Assembly (NCBI GenBank): GCA_933228895.1
Contig: OW121851.1
Coordinates: 116,333,271-116,397,270 of the forward strand
Source of the DNA: Platycnemis pennipes
Taxonomy: Eukaryota > Arthropoda > Insecta > Odonata > Platycnemididae
Length of the DNA: 64,000 nucleotides
Reading direction: 5' to 3'
Below the pieces are notes generated by a model, which was not told the DNA's origin, searched no databases, and saw nothing but the letters and a program-made list of their open reading frames with translations. Within the stretch, counting starts at the first letter, position 1; the number at the start of each line of letters is the position of its first letter. Position numbers and translations under genes: made by a program. This document shows, piece by piece, positions 22,115 to 34,039 of this stretch.

Positions 22115-22125
22115 ATATTATAATG

Positions 22126-22914
22126 TTAATTCTATGTAGAATGTGTTTCTTGCCCTTTTTTTAAGCGTTTAAACTTGGTAGAAGTGGGATGGTTTGGACA
22201 AAATTATCAAAAAATAAATGCTATTCGAAATATAAAAAGCTGAATTAGTTTTTATAAATCATCGCCTTTTGCTGTCGATTTCAGAAGCATGCAACGTGCC
22301 GATTACTTCAGTGGACGGTCGTTCGTTTCCCCTTTGCGTTTTTATCATGCCATTCCGAGGCCTCTATATAAGCAAACGGATGGCTTTTCTGAAATTAAAT
22401 ATTGGATTCTTTGTTTAATGCTACAAGTGGCCAGTATGGATGCTTTTCTTTGTGTTCCGTGCTTGTTTAGTTATTTTCCATTGAAATCATGGGAATAAAA
22501 ATGTGTATTTCATGTAAATGGATTTTTAATACTTTTTTTAAATTTGGAATTATCTCTTTTACACAATGTATGCAAAATTTCGCTTCTTAATGACCTTTTC
22601 ATGATACCTTAGCGAATGTACGTTTAATTTGTTGGTGCCTTTTTTATCCTGTCACCAGAATTGCTTTTTCATTATAATAACACGAATTTAACCATGAAAG
22701 AAGATATCTTCAGTGTATGTGGTGCAATTTTGTTTTTGATTTCGGTAAAATTAGGTGTCGTATCTGTTCTTGAAAACATCCTACTCACGCGTAGAAGAGA
22801 GTAAACATCTCCTTTTTGAATACTTCACGGAACGAAGTTTCTCGTTGGCAATGAATTCCAGTCAGTTGTCCTGTGTGTGTGCTTTCCGATGGGGAATTGG
22901 TGAAACTGGGTGGG
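22126..22914. other. AT-rich stretch
   Basis: No recognisable gene or repeat. Confidence 0.45.
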
Positions 22915-23290
22915 TGAGTGTGGGAAAGAAAGATATGGCCGAGGGGAGAACATATGACTGCTGCGGTGCGCGAAGCTGGTCCCCCGGACTCGGCATTTGC
23001 GGACGCCTGTGGTTTAACTCGGGCTAGGAATGCAGTCAATTCCGATTGTCTTTTTTTCCCCCACCCCACGCTCCGTCCCACCCCCCCATCCCACCCTCGT
23101 TCGCCGCTCTTCTTTCCCTATCCGTCCGTGCTTCCATTGTTCCGTCCATTTTTTTATCTCACTCGATTATGTACGTGTGCATGTGAGCGAGTGTGTTGAG
23201 CTTCCCCGGCGAGCCGCGTCCCGTTCTTTTTATTTCATTTCGAATTTGTTTTTCTTCTTTTTTTTGTAACCACCGGGTCGCCATGGAAAG
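22915..23290. other. GC-rich island
   Basis: A CpG-containing block with a C-rich plus strand (23050-23110). Open frames on both strands overlap and are compositionally biased. It could mark a promoter or 5' exon; no decisive signal is visible. Confidence 0.35.
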
Positions 23291-23439
23291 GGAAACTGAT
23301 TACCATTCGTTGATAGCGGGGACGCGTACGATTTCGCTTTTCCTCTCGCTTGTGCTAACTCGCGAGTGTGATTTTATTTTTGTTTTGTCAGCATCTCTTT
23401 CATTAGAATGTTTGTTTTCAGCGGATTTGGCGATTTAAT

Positions 23440-26118
23440 TTTTAAATTTATTTCAGCGGGAATTTCGGGCCTCTCAATAAAGCTGGGGAAATAACCGGAG
23501 GAATATTTCGATTCATCGTGGAGTGTAGACCATAAACGATTTGTAGCAAAATGACTTTTTACCTCAGCATTGTAGTTAAAGTAACCTTATTTACGGGATC
23601 GTTTAATTACAGCCGTCATTTTACTTGCTATTCGTTTCTTCAAAGCAGGTACGAAGCAGCACTTACAAGAGTAATAAGTATTTCTTCCAAGGGGGCCTTT
23701 TAACTATCTCTACCTCCTTGTCATAAACCAGATTTAGAGGAATATAGAGATGTCATAAACCAAGGAATATTGTAAATCTTCCATGGTTTTAGAAAAGATA
23801 GGGTCATAACTGTACTTTTCCTGGTTTGTGTTCCGGCTTTCTTGAATTACACAGACGTGCCTCAGTTTCTTTGATGTTCTGTGGTGTTGCTATCGTAGGT
23901 ATATTGAATACTCCAACCTTTACCTAAAAATATTTCCTGTAGATTGCCAGTAAATAATTAATTCTTATATTTAAATTTAGTATATTTGTAACTGTTAATG
24001 GATCAAGCCTCAAGTATTGCCTGACGAGGTTAGTTTGTGAAATAATGGAAATAGAAATTTTACTTTTAGCATTAATATGTCATCCTATTTATCCCTATGT
24101 GCCATAGATTTTATTTTTAATCAACGGCAAATATTTTACCGCATTTTTGCGAGATTCTAGTGTATGTGTATGTACGATTGCCTTTTCGCGGTATTAGCAT
24201 GTCCGCAGCCACCAAGCTCTTTAAAAAAAACGATTTCTAAAAAATTACGAAGTTGACGAATTTTGTGATAACACTCAATGCAATTAAGGGATTAAAAAAT
24301 GCCAACTTGCTCGGGGAGTCCAAATTAAATTTGCGAAATAAAATTTCCGCTCCGCTGGCTTTAAGCTTAATTTCTACGAATAACCCGCTGAGGGAAGGAG
24401 AACGATTCATTTCACCGGAGTGGCCGTTGTAACTTATATTAAATACCAAAACTCCAAATCTAAAATGCCTAGTTGAAGGATAGTAAAACATTTATTCAGG
24501 ATGTAATGTGACCAAGATCGGAAAACATTTCCAAGAAAAACAGCAAAATATAATAACCATGAAGTTGTGCATCCCAATCCGTGATTATATTCCCGTAGCC
24601 GAGAAGTAAAACCGTATACCTATAATCTTTCTCTAGCGTCAGTTCACGGAAGTGGGCATCCATATATTACATAACTCTAATTTTGCATAATTTTCAACCC
24701 CCTGTTGCATTCTCTCAGACTGGTTATCCAATATATGGAACATAGAGGGGTTTGATGCCTTGGAAAAAATATCTCTTATTTTGCCATATATGTTATGAGC
24801 TTTTCAAATCATCACCGATTTCCTGTTTCTAGCCCTAACGAAAGTACAAACTTAACTCCATAGACTATCAAATGTACATACATGAGGAAAATAAATTTTG
24901 TATTTGCCACTTTCAGTGCCTGATGCTGACGGGTGTGTTTCGTCTTCCATTCTTCCTACTCAACTACACCTGGAAGCTGACCTGTGCCTTTAGTTGTTGT
25001 ATCCTGAAATATTTATGAATATTCTTATGGTAAGTGTTAGTTTTTCTCAGTCATTATGTTTATCTCATTAAGATTTTATTGCAGCTTATAATTTAAAGTG
25101 GACAAAAATATTTCCCTCGGATGTAATTTAAAGTTTCGGTTTTCAAAGAGCGATGTAAAAATTTTATGTCGTGTGGAACTCTCTATGATCGTTAGATTTT
25201 TGTTTTTTAAATTTCGAAGGGAGTAGAAGCAATGATATTTTTAAGAACTGGGTTTAGTCGACAAGGTAGAATATGTTTTTCAATTGTGTATATCACTCAA
25301 CATTTTATTTTTTAAATTATATTTAAAGATAAAAAACAAGTTGTTTTGAAGATATTTCCAGTCATTCGATTGGAAATGGCTGAGTATTAATACAAGAGGT
25401 TCGTATGGAAATTAACAAATTGTTTGTCAGTCATTGTTTTGTAATCATTGAAATATCATAATGCACTAACATCATTAGGGTATATTATAATTAATATTTC
25501 TCTTAGGTAATAAGTTTCTTTTTATTTAAGATTTCTCTGGAGCTGTTTATCTAAGAAAAAGTGTTAGTTCCGTACGCGTAAATAGGTTATCGACCTTGGA
25601 TCTTTATGAGGATAATACTAGCATATTTTTCGTGATTTATATAATCGTCCACTCAAAATTTCGTAGTGCAGGTAGCAAAGGTAGTGATGCCATTGAGGCA
25701 CAGCCATTAAGTAGGCAACAGGTTGATTACGTTGAGACACAGTTGTAACAAAATTTGCTTTAGACCTAACATGCGTTCTTGAAAATTACACATCCGAGAA
25801 GAGTGACTTCCCTTGAATAAATGTTCGTTTGTAGGCTTTATATTTTTTTATATTTAAGCATTATTCCATCCCAACACTGGGAAAATCTTTAGTATGCTCT
25901 TTGTTTATTCTGTTTTGTTGAAATTTTATAAATGACGGTACAAACAAGTGAACTTCTGTATTATTAGGAATGTAATGAAAAACATATGCATTGTAACATA
26001 AGGAAACAAGTTATTGTAATGACTGTGATATTTAATTGCAACCCATGTGTGTCTATGAGAAAACAATCATTCTTGGTTATAGGGGAAGGGGAAGGTTAAG
26101 TGCATAGGCATACAAAGC
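23440..26118. other. Long AT-rich stretch without identifiable genes
   Basis: About 2.7 kb with no recognisable coding, RNA or transposon sequence. Confidence 0.5.
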
Positions 26119-26130
26119 CTTATTTTGATT

Positions 26131-27753
26131 CATCATCATTTGTCATCAATCCTCAGATTGGTTTGACGCAGCTCTCTACTGAGTCCTTCCATCAGCTAAT
26201 CTCCTCATATTTACGTATTTCTTCTCTTTCACATCCTTCATCACTTGTTCCATATATCTCGCACGAGGTCTCCCTTTGCCATTCTTCCCGTCCACTTGTC
26301 CCTCGACGATTGTCTTCATCAGGCCATCATCTCATGATGTGGCTGATTAAGTTGTCCCGTCTTTTTCGTAGGGTATTCAGGAGACCTCTATTTTCTCCCA
26401 CTCTTCTTAGGACTTCCTCGTTACTTACTCGGTCGATCCATTTAATCTTTAGCATTCTTCTGTAGCACTAAATTTCGAATGATTCCACCCTTTTCTTTTC
26501 CGCTGCTGTCATTGTCCATACCTCATTGCCATAAAGAAAAACGCTCCAGATGTAGGTTCTGACGAATTGTTTCCTTACTTATACGCTTGTATTTACAGCT
26601 GTAATTAGATTCTTCTTTTGATGGAATGCCCTCTCTACCTGGGCTATTCTGCTGACTATTTCTTTCTTGCTTCGTCCATCGTTGGTTATTCGGCTTCCAA
26701 GGTAACAGAACTCTTTCACTTCTTCGAGTTTTTGTTTTCTTAGTTTTACGCTGGTTTTGGCCTCTTCCTTCTTGCTGCACACCAATATTTTAGTTTTCTT
26801 CTTATTAATCTTCAGATGATATCTGGCCATTGTCCTTTCCATGTTTCTTAGAGTTTTATTCAGATCCCTCTTTGCTATGAGTGCTATGTCATCAGCGAAT
26901 TGCAGCATGCTAATATTTTCTCCGTTGATATTCACTCCAGATTCTCTTGATTTCATTGATGGCACTCTGGATGTAAACATTAAAAAACACGGGAGACAGT
27001 GTACAGCCTTGTCTCACTCCTTTCTTCATTCTTGATTCTTCACAGCTGGGTCCAGATTTAATCATAGCTACTTGGTTTTTAAGCAAATTGTGGATGATTC
27101 TTCGATTATTGTAGGACACTCCAATTCCTTTCAGGATTCCAAGCATTGAATTCCAATTCACGTAGTCAGGAGCTTTCTCTAAATCCACAAATGCAATGAA
27201 CGTCGGTTTGTTCTTCTCCATTCTCTTCTCTATGATTAGCCTTACGGCCAATATTGCTTCCCTTGTACCCTTACTTTTCCTGAGTCCGAATTGATCTTCA
27301 TCCAGGAACTCTTCTGCTTTTCATTCTATTCTTCTGTAGATGATCCTGGTCAGTATCTTCGAAGCATGTGTCGTCAGGCTTATATTCCTAAAATTTTCGC
27401 ATTTCTCCGCTCTCTTCTTCTTGGGAATAGGATTGATGATGTTTTTCTCGAAGTCCCTTGGAATTTATTCTGTTGAATACATGTTGCAGATGGTTTTGTA
27501 GAGATGAATTAATGTCTTCTCTCCTGCATTTTTAATTAGTTCTGCAGGAACATCATCAATACCTGAAGCCTTATTCATCCGAAGGTCCCTTACTGCAGCG
27601 TCGAATTCCGATCTTAATATTGATGGCCCATATCATCTTTTTCCACTTTGCTTTCCTCTTCAATAGCTTTTGTGCTGAGATTTTTTCCATTGCATAGCTC
27701 TTCCAGATATTCTTTCCATCTCTTCACTTTGTCTTCATTTTCAATCAAAAGTT
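26131..27753 (-). mobile_element. LINE copy 5, 5'-truncated with 12-bp TSD
   Basis: A 1623-bp insertion in minus orientation, flanked by a perfect 12-bp duplication CTTATTTTGATT at 26119-26130 and 27754-27765. The 3' end with its ATGATGATG tail abuts the left duplication. The 5' truncation point at the right lies near the start of the RT region (segment RWKEYLEEL in the family). It contains RT and the C-terminal region with several frameshifts and stops. Confidence 0.94.
26166..27720 (-). pseudogene. Reverse transcriptase pseudogene of LINE copy 5
   Basis: On the minus strand the segment 27251-26910 holds palm motif A as FVDLEKAPDYVNW (family FDLEKAFD; the phenylalanine is replaced by proline), then KKGVRQGCTLSPVFFNVYIQ. 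The segment 26980-26579 holds the catalytic FADD box in MLQFADDIALIAKRDLN and then FCYLGSRITNDGRSKKEIVS. The C-terminal part to 26166 is frame-shifted. The catalytic aspartates are retained, unlike copy 2, but the frame breaks exclude function. Confidence 0.88.
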
Positions 27754-28050
27754 CTTATTTTGATTAGCTGTTGTTTTATCAGCTCGTGCTAATGATTTAA
27801 TATTGGCTTCGTTCTAAGTAGAAATATCGTTAAGTCATTAGCCTTCCGAAGGAAAGATTTCCATGCAAAGCTCTCGTTGTCTTCGTAAATTACTTTGAGA
27901 TGTCCGCCTGCATTCAGTTTCATAGTATGCCGGCCTAATTCCCATAATCGGGTTCCTTTTCTGTGATTGAGTCGCTGTCAGAGGAGGTTGGTCTCCTCAG
28001 TAGCCTCGCTATCGGTGCAGACTATCGAAGGCTTGGTACCGGACAGGGAA

Positions 28051-28135
28051 GTCATGGATATGTCAGCGAAATAAAAATCGGGACTGTAAGTCATGGAAAT
28101 GTCAGGGAAATTAGATTCTGGTCAGGGAAAAACTC
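28051..28135 (+). repeat. 39-bp GTCATGG...GTCAGGGAAA tandem
   Basis: GTCATGGATATGTCAGCGAA starts at 28051 and a close copy, GTCATGGAAATGTCAGGGAA, at 28090, followed by GTCAGGGAAAAACTCC. The motif reappears at the ends of the repeats at 28284-28526 and 28757-29007 and near 63571-63630. This is a dispersed repeat, not a gene, although it translates to SGK/REI-rich peptides. Confidence 0.7.
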
Positions 28136-28283
28136 CAGAGGCACAGCAATGAGATGAAACTCGTGGTTGAACGCACGGAGCGTTGCTACGCTTGAGCGGC
28201 GAGGTGCGAATTTTGTTGCCGTAGGCTTGCCGTAGGCTTGCCGTCCTGGCTCGGTGGCACGGGGTAGCGCTGACTTGGTGCCT

Positions 28284-28526
28284 CGGTCGGGCTCAGGCTG
28301 CTTGGTCTGCCCGTCCATTGTTTTGTTTTTGAATTTTTACTGGAATACGTTACTTTCCTGGAATAAATAAAATTTATTTCACAATGTACCTTGCTGCATT
28401 TTTCCATATAATCCTTATATAAGACTGCTTTGCCATTGATATAAAGTCAGGGAAATTTCAAAAATTGGGACTGGAAATCAGTGAAGTCGGGGAAATTGAA
28501 AATGTAAAATTGGTATGAACCCTGTA
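28284..28526 (+). repeat. Dispersed repeat, unit A
   Basis: The unit runs through CTTGGTCTGCCCGTCC, TTGTTTTTGAATTTT, TTCCTGGAATAAATAAA, CCTTGCTGCATTTTTCCATA and GCCATTGATATAAAGTCAGG to GGTATGAACCCTGTA. Unit B at 28757-29007 repeats all these blocks in order with scattered differences. Just upstream, GCCGTAGGCTT is tandemly duplicated (near 28216-28240). No coding capacity is evident. Confidence 0.85.
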
Positions 28527-28756
28527 CAAGTCACTGGAACTATTGTATATTTTTTTTTTAATTTTGCTACAGAGTTTAATCATCATTTTGGTTTTTTCGT
28601 TGGATAACAATCTTCCCATTCTCCATACTCTTTTTCTGTTTAACAATGGCTGTAGTCCCTTGCCTGCCTGACTGAGTGAGTGGTGATACTCAATCTACTC
28701 GATAAAAATGTCCCCCAAATTGCTTCCTTTCTTGCTTCAATCTCCTTCGGCGGCTC

Positions 28757-29007
28757 ACTCGGGCTCGGGATATGGCAGCTTGGTCTGCTTGTCCGTTGTT
28801 TTGTTTTTGAATTTTGACAGGATTATGTTAATTTCCTGGAATAAATAAATTTTATTTCACAATTTACCTTGCTGCATTTTTCCATAAATTCCCTATGTGC
28901 GACTGAGTTGCCATTGATATAAAGTCAGGGAAATTTAAAAAAATTGGGAATGGAAATCAGAGAAAAGTCAGGGAAACTGAAAATGGAAAGTTGGTATGAA
29001 CCCTGTA
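28757..29007 (+). repeat. Dispersed repeat, unit B
   Basis: Direct copy of unit A with its start 473 bp downstream. Both units end at the same GGTATGAACCCTGTA. The shared ends suggest either two insertions of one short element or a local duplication that included one. Confidence 0.85.
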
Positions 29008-29880
29008 TCAGTTTGGTTTTATCCAATCATAAAATGGAATCAATTATTCATGCCTTTTTCTTATATTATACGGAGTGCCAAAGTTACTGACGAATTGTTT
29101 GAAAAATTTAGGCGATTGACCCAATTTTACAAAAGCGCCAGATCTGTTTTTTAACTAATTTAACGTCACAATTAGGGCTTTAAGTTTCCGGTGGATTCAA
29201 GTCACCGCGGCAGTCTTCTCAGAGCCGTTCCAAATTCTCCGTCGCCTCAGCGGTGTCGCTGAATGGCTTTGAGCATTAGAAGGAATTCTACCTTGCCGCG
29301 CTTCCATTCTTGTGCGGTTCAAAGGGAATCTCTAAAGGCTTTGGAGCGTTGCCACGTTGGCGAAATCGCAAGCACCGGGAAAATAAAGAGTCAAGACATC
29401 GACGTAGCCTTTATATTTCACGAAGAGAGTGTTCCGCTTAATGCACTACGACTGTTATGACGCGGTCGTAATGACGAATATTTTTAGTTATTCGTGTCCA
29501 GGAATTATCGTTTCTCTTTGAAATACCACAGCATCGTGTAAATATTGCATTGATGATGCATTAGGGCATGGAATTGGAATCTGACACTCCAGACAAATTC
29601 CTACCTTCGCATTGCATCAGCAGGACGGACGGAAGGAAAAAATTAAGAAAAATCTACTGTCGGACTGAGAATTCGTTTTTTCCAATGCCTATTACGCAAA
29701 TGCAACGCAACCAAAGTATGATTCTTTCGAACGCATTGCACATCATTATTAATTAACACTTTTTTAGCGAAATTTCAACATCACGGCCGGTGACCTACCA
29801 CCCCCTGCCACACATCCTTGTGGTGGCTCACAGGGTAGAATTTCAGCTCACATATATATATTATAATAATATAATAATCC
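29008..29880. other. Unassigned stretch
   Basis: No recognisable gene. Short open frames at 29263-29460 and 29568-29756 have no family match I know. Confidence 0.45.
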
Positions 29881-30046
29881 AACGGGAAGAATAGAATAGG
29901 CAGGCCTCTTATGAGGCATATGGAGCAAGTTGTGAAGGATGTGAAAGAGAGGAGCTACGTGAATATGAAGATGTTGGACGATAGAAGAATCGAGTGGAGG
30001 GCTGCGTCAAACCAATCATAGGATTGTTGACCGATGATGTTGATGA
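29881..30046 (+). mobile_element. LINE 3' stub (copy 6)
   Basis: Starts at the family block AACGGGAAGAATAGAATAGG and encodes the terminal MEQVVKDVKERSYVNMK-like region and RIEWRAASNQS. It then ends ATAGGATTGTTGACCGATGA with a TGATG-type tail. Flanks share only ATATAAT, so the target duplication is uncertain. Confidence 0.88.
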
Positions 30047-32870
30047 CATATAATGTCAATATTTAATGTTAATATTTATTAAAATATCCGTGGATACCGC
30101 CTTTGGACACTAACTCTCATCTGCACACCCAAAATAGGATTAGTATTGTTATTTTGTTTTCTTAGGCTTGAGAAAGTTATAAATTTATGTAAAATCTCAC
30201 TCCGCAATAGTCTAATATACTTATCTCAATTCGAAGTGATGTTTAACAAAGCATAGAAGTATCGTGCATTTCTATTTAGCATTTAACTTGCCGTAAAACT
30301 GAGGGTATGTATACCTATAGGTAATTGGCATTTGGAAAAGAATATCTCCCTTGTAGCAGCAGTGCATTTCAGTCCTTATTGAAGTAAACAAATATCACTA
30401 AGTTAAAACAATTGGACAGATAAGGAAAAACATTCATTGCACTTTTTTTAGCTGGAGAAACAACAGCTGTGTAAACAGTCATCTGTATGTACTAGCAATC
30501 AGTCTAAACTGATATACTGTAATAATTGTTCTGTAAACTGTGCTGTGGCACAATTGCGTAAAAATTGGATGCATCTCAATAATGGCAGATGAATTGAAAT
30601 TTTTGGTCTGCTATCTGTTCTTGAACGTAGTCAAATAAATTTGTTATCATAATGTATTATTAATTCTTATTTTTGAAGCTGTTGTTTCTCAATGTGAATG
30701 TGAAATTAATTGAATTCTCAATCTCAAGTTCGAATTAAATCAGAATGTTTTTTCGTCTTCTAACTTCTGATCTCAGTTATCAGTGAGTATTCGTCTCTCC
30801 TGTTTGAGTCATTCGAGGTGTTTGAGATTCCGCTCTAATTTTACTTATTTCAAGCCCCAAGAGGTTTGCGTATTTATTGCCGCATTTCATTGCTTGGAAC
30901 CATTGTGCGTTTTAGGGTATTTCTTCTCTGATACGAATTTTTTTCTGGCCCAGTTAATCTAACGAATGCCACGTGTCTTTCATTGTTAATAAGTAATTTT
31001 TCTTCTTCCTCCGTAACTGGGTAAAATGTTACATCATATTGTTGTCCAGCGTATAAGAACGGATTGTCATTCTTATGCTACAGTTTCAGGATATATTGAA
31101 TTGCTTCATTTTAATTTGACAGATTCAATTCTGTAATGTCTCTTCAGCTGAAAGCGAAGTGTAGACTACGAGCCGAATATCATTCAATCCGTAAAAAACG
31201 TATTTCGGGTAATTACAGAAAATGTAACCGTAACTGAACGTGTAGTGAAACCAAGGAAACTAGATTTTGTGATTAAATGTTGTAAAAGATTGTGTTGTTC
31301 CATTTAACTTGCGGTTGAAGGCGAAATGGCGTATAATTCCACCGGCTCTGCGCTACTTCACAAAATATCATTTGCCATGTAGTTTAATTTTTCAATTTAC
31401 CCCTCACCTAGCAATCCATCTTTTTTCGGCACCAGAGGAAATTACAGAACACGTGGGGGAAAATTATGGAAGAAAACAAATACATGGGACACTGCTGTAA
31501 TTGCTTTCTGCAGAAAGTAGAAAGAAGTATTTTTCCGTGATTTACGAGACCTGTTGCCAAAACAAACCAGAAATTACAGTAGCTTTTTATGTAGGTGTCA
31601 AAATCAGGCCGAAATTGCGCTGCGCGGATTCGAAAATTGCATTCACACTTCCAGTCGAGAATTGTTTTTCAACGGAAACAAGTCTGAGTGAATTACAACA
31701 TTTTTATCAAAATTCGTCTCCTACAATGAATTGGAATTTTCCCGATGCGGATTGCATGGAGTGTTGTGACGACGAAATGCTTCGAACGTCAATCACGGGC
31801 CGTATTTTATTGTAGATTTTCCTACTTGCTTGGGCACGCTCCAAGTGCCTGCCTGCCTTTATCTCCCGCTTACACGTTTTATCTCGCAGTTGCAGTTCGG
31901 AAACGAAATATTTTCTTACCAGTTGCGAAACTGTACTAAGAAAGTTGGTATTTTTTTAATTTCCCTATCTCACTGGATTCGGCACTTGTCAAAGGTCACC
32001 TTCTGCGCGTTTATTAATTTTTTCTCACATCCTCTTTCTCTAGAATTCTGTCATTTCGATTCGTTGACCTTGTAAATTCCTTTTGGGGATAAGCCATCTG
32101 TTTCCATCTTGTATAAATATATTTACAGGACCTTACTCCGCGGGATTGAAGTGTTCCTAATAATCTCCCAAGACTACCTTTGCAAATACCATGCCAGTGC
32201 TCGACTTGATCTCCTAATATTTCTCGTTTCTACGACTAAAATCTATCAGTGTTCGTACTTTTATGCCTTAAACTTGTATTTAACTGCGTGTAAACTTTGA
32301 AAAGTTGTCGCAATTTCAAACAATGAATGTTTCAAAATGCTATTTCACAACATAGTATCTGTAATCGCACCATGTTTATGCTCTTATTCCCGTTAAAACA
32401 TTTCTCTCTCTTTCCGGGAATGGACGGGTAGTTTATCATTATAAAATATTGACTTTTAAATTCAGTTTTGATCTCATTCTCTATTGGTTGTTAGTTTTAA
32501 AATGGGATTGATTCCAATAGAATAGATCGGTTGTTTTAATTGCTCTTTCGCGAATAAAAACCTCGCACGCTTATATTGCTATTGAACGTTGGAATCGATG
32601 CCCTAGAAGGGAAGGGCATTATTCAAAATCCGTCTCCACATCCAAAAGTTTATTTCGTACACTGATTCATGATTTCCCACTTCATGCACTGAAGATTCTT
32701 TGTCATATTTCTACGGATTTTATTGGAGGATTTTTTTTTCGGTTTCATGCCTACCGTCGCACGTGGAATCCGCTCACAATCTGGCTATCACTGGCAATCG
32801 CGGGGACTTGTTGAATGTAAAAACAAACCAACGCCCACATTAAGGCATTAAAAAAAAACAAAAAAATAAA
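30047..32870. other. AT-rich stretch without identifiable genes
   Basis: About 2.8 kb. A 104-codon plus-strand frame at 31501-31815 follows a weak acceptor (TTGCTTTCTGCAG) but its product is unrecognised and its composition unremarkable. Nothing else stands out. Confidence 0.45.
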
Positions 32871-32879
32871 GCGAAAACA

Positions 32880-33560
32880 GTTTGGTCATATTCGTCCTCC
32901 CCTCTATCTCTCCGGCTCTCCCTCGCACTCTATCTTCCTCTCCCTCTCTCTCTCGCTCCCCGCGCAAATCGGTCGGGCGTAATTGAACTGCTGATTTCGT
33001 ACCTTTTACTTTTCCTTTCGAGTGCGGGTTTTCACGACAAGCGCCCGGGTTTGTCGCTTTGCGCCGTCCGTGTGCGTCCCCGAGTGCACGTACGAGTGCG
33101 TGTTATTTTTTTTGCGCGGCAGCACGGGATCGTGTGTTTGCGCGCGAAACGCTCTTCCTTTGTCGGCTCGTTTCCCCGGAGCCACCGTCCGAGAGAGGTG
33201 TCGTTGAAAAAGGTGAGAGGGAGGATGGCGGGCACCTGGGTTGAGTTGGAGTGATGCATCGGAGGTATTATATCACGGCCCGGCGGCCAACGAGCGAGCT
33301 CGGTGGAGTGCGGTGCGCTGAAAACGTGACGGGGCGGGGTGAGGGGGGAAGTGAGTTTTAGGTGGGCTGGAGGGTGTTGGGGGCGAGGGAGCGTAATAGC
33401 GGTGACTGGGGCGGTTGCGAGCCGTCGGATGTGAGGCTGGGGAGGGATAAAATAAAAACGGCAGAGCGCGGCCGGGATGGGGCAGGAAAAAGCAGAATAT
33501 GGACGTGGTGGTGGTGAAGGGAGGCGGGGAGAGGACTCATGGCTCTGGCGAAAAGGTAGC
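32880..33560 (+). promoter_or_regulatory. CpG/GA-rich island, candidate promoter and first exon
   Basis: CTCTCTCTCTCTCGCTCC (32941-32960) and related CT blocks precede a CpG-dense stretch. About 160 bp of it (33040-33212) end in AAAAAG|GTGAGAGG, a good splice donor. GA/CT repeats upstream of a CpG-rich non-coding exon with a donor fit a paused-type insect promoter on the plus strand. Open frames in it are artefacts of GC richness. No TATA box or certain initiator was identified, and the call rests on composition plus one splice signal. Confidence 0.4.
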
Positions 33561-33800
33561 GGTCGGTGAGTTGAACGTGAATACGGCACCCGCGTGCGTG
33601 TGGAAATGTGTACGGGTGCATGGATGTGCGCTCGACACTTTGGCGTGGGTGCAGTGTGGGGTTGAAGATGAAGGGGTGGGGTGGCGAGCGCCTCGTTTGC
33701 ACGATTTTTCAAGGTGGGTTAAAATATTCGCGCCGACACGTTGTACATGCGTGAAAGAATCCCGGCTGATTTTTCCTAGTATTCGGGAAGTTTATGGTGC

Positions 33801-34036
33801 AGCAAGATGTCCCGGTGGACATATTGTTACGCATCTGAACGGAGTTCCCGGGATCGAATCCGGGAGAGGTCTTTGGACCTGCCTTGCTAAGTTATTATCT
33901 GGGTACGAGATTTTTCTGAGAAACCGCAGGTGGAAAGGAAAGGAAATGACCACCTTTACCCTGATGTGTGAATTTCACACGCCGTTGGAGTACTCTATCA
34001 TCTCATCCAGACCACCTTTTGGGTTTAACACAACTT
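33801..34036 (+). mobile_element. tRNA-derived SINE, copy 2
   Basis: Plus orientation. The head has CCCGGTGGACATATTG and box B as GGGATCGAATCCGGG. The body has GGAAAGGAAAGGAAATGACC, GTGTGAATTTCACAC and, near the 3' end, CCTTTTGGGTTTAACAC, corresponding to CAACCTTCGGGTTGAA of the other copies. The A box is poorly preserved. It interrupts an otherwise long open frame, showing that frame is not a gene. Confidence 0.7.
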
Positions 34037-34039
34037 TAC

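Noticed and set aside
31501..31815. 104-codon plus-strand frame after a weak acceptor
   Set aside because: No recognised family and only an average acceptor; not strong enough to list as an exon.
33032..33712. 226-codon minus-strand frame, His/Pro/Thr-rich
   Set aside because: A compositional artefact of the CpG island; it overlaps open frames on the plus strand and has no recognisable domain.
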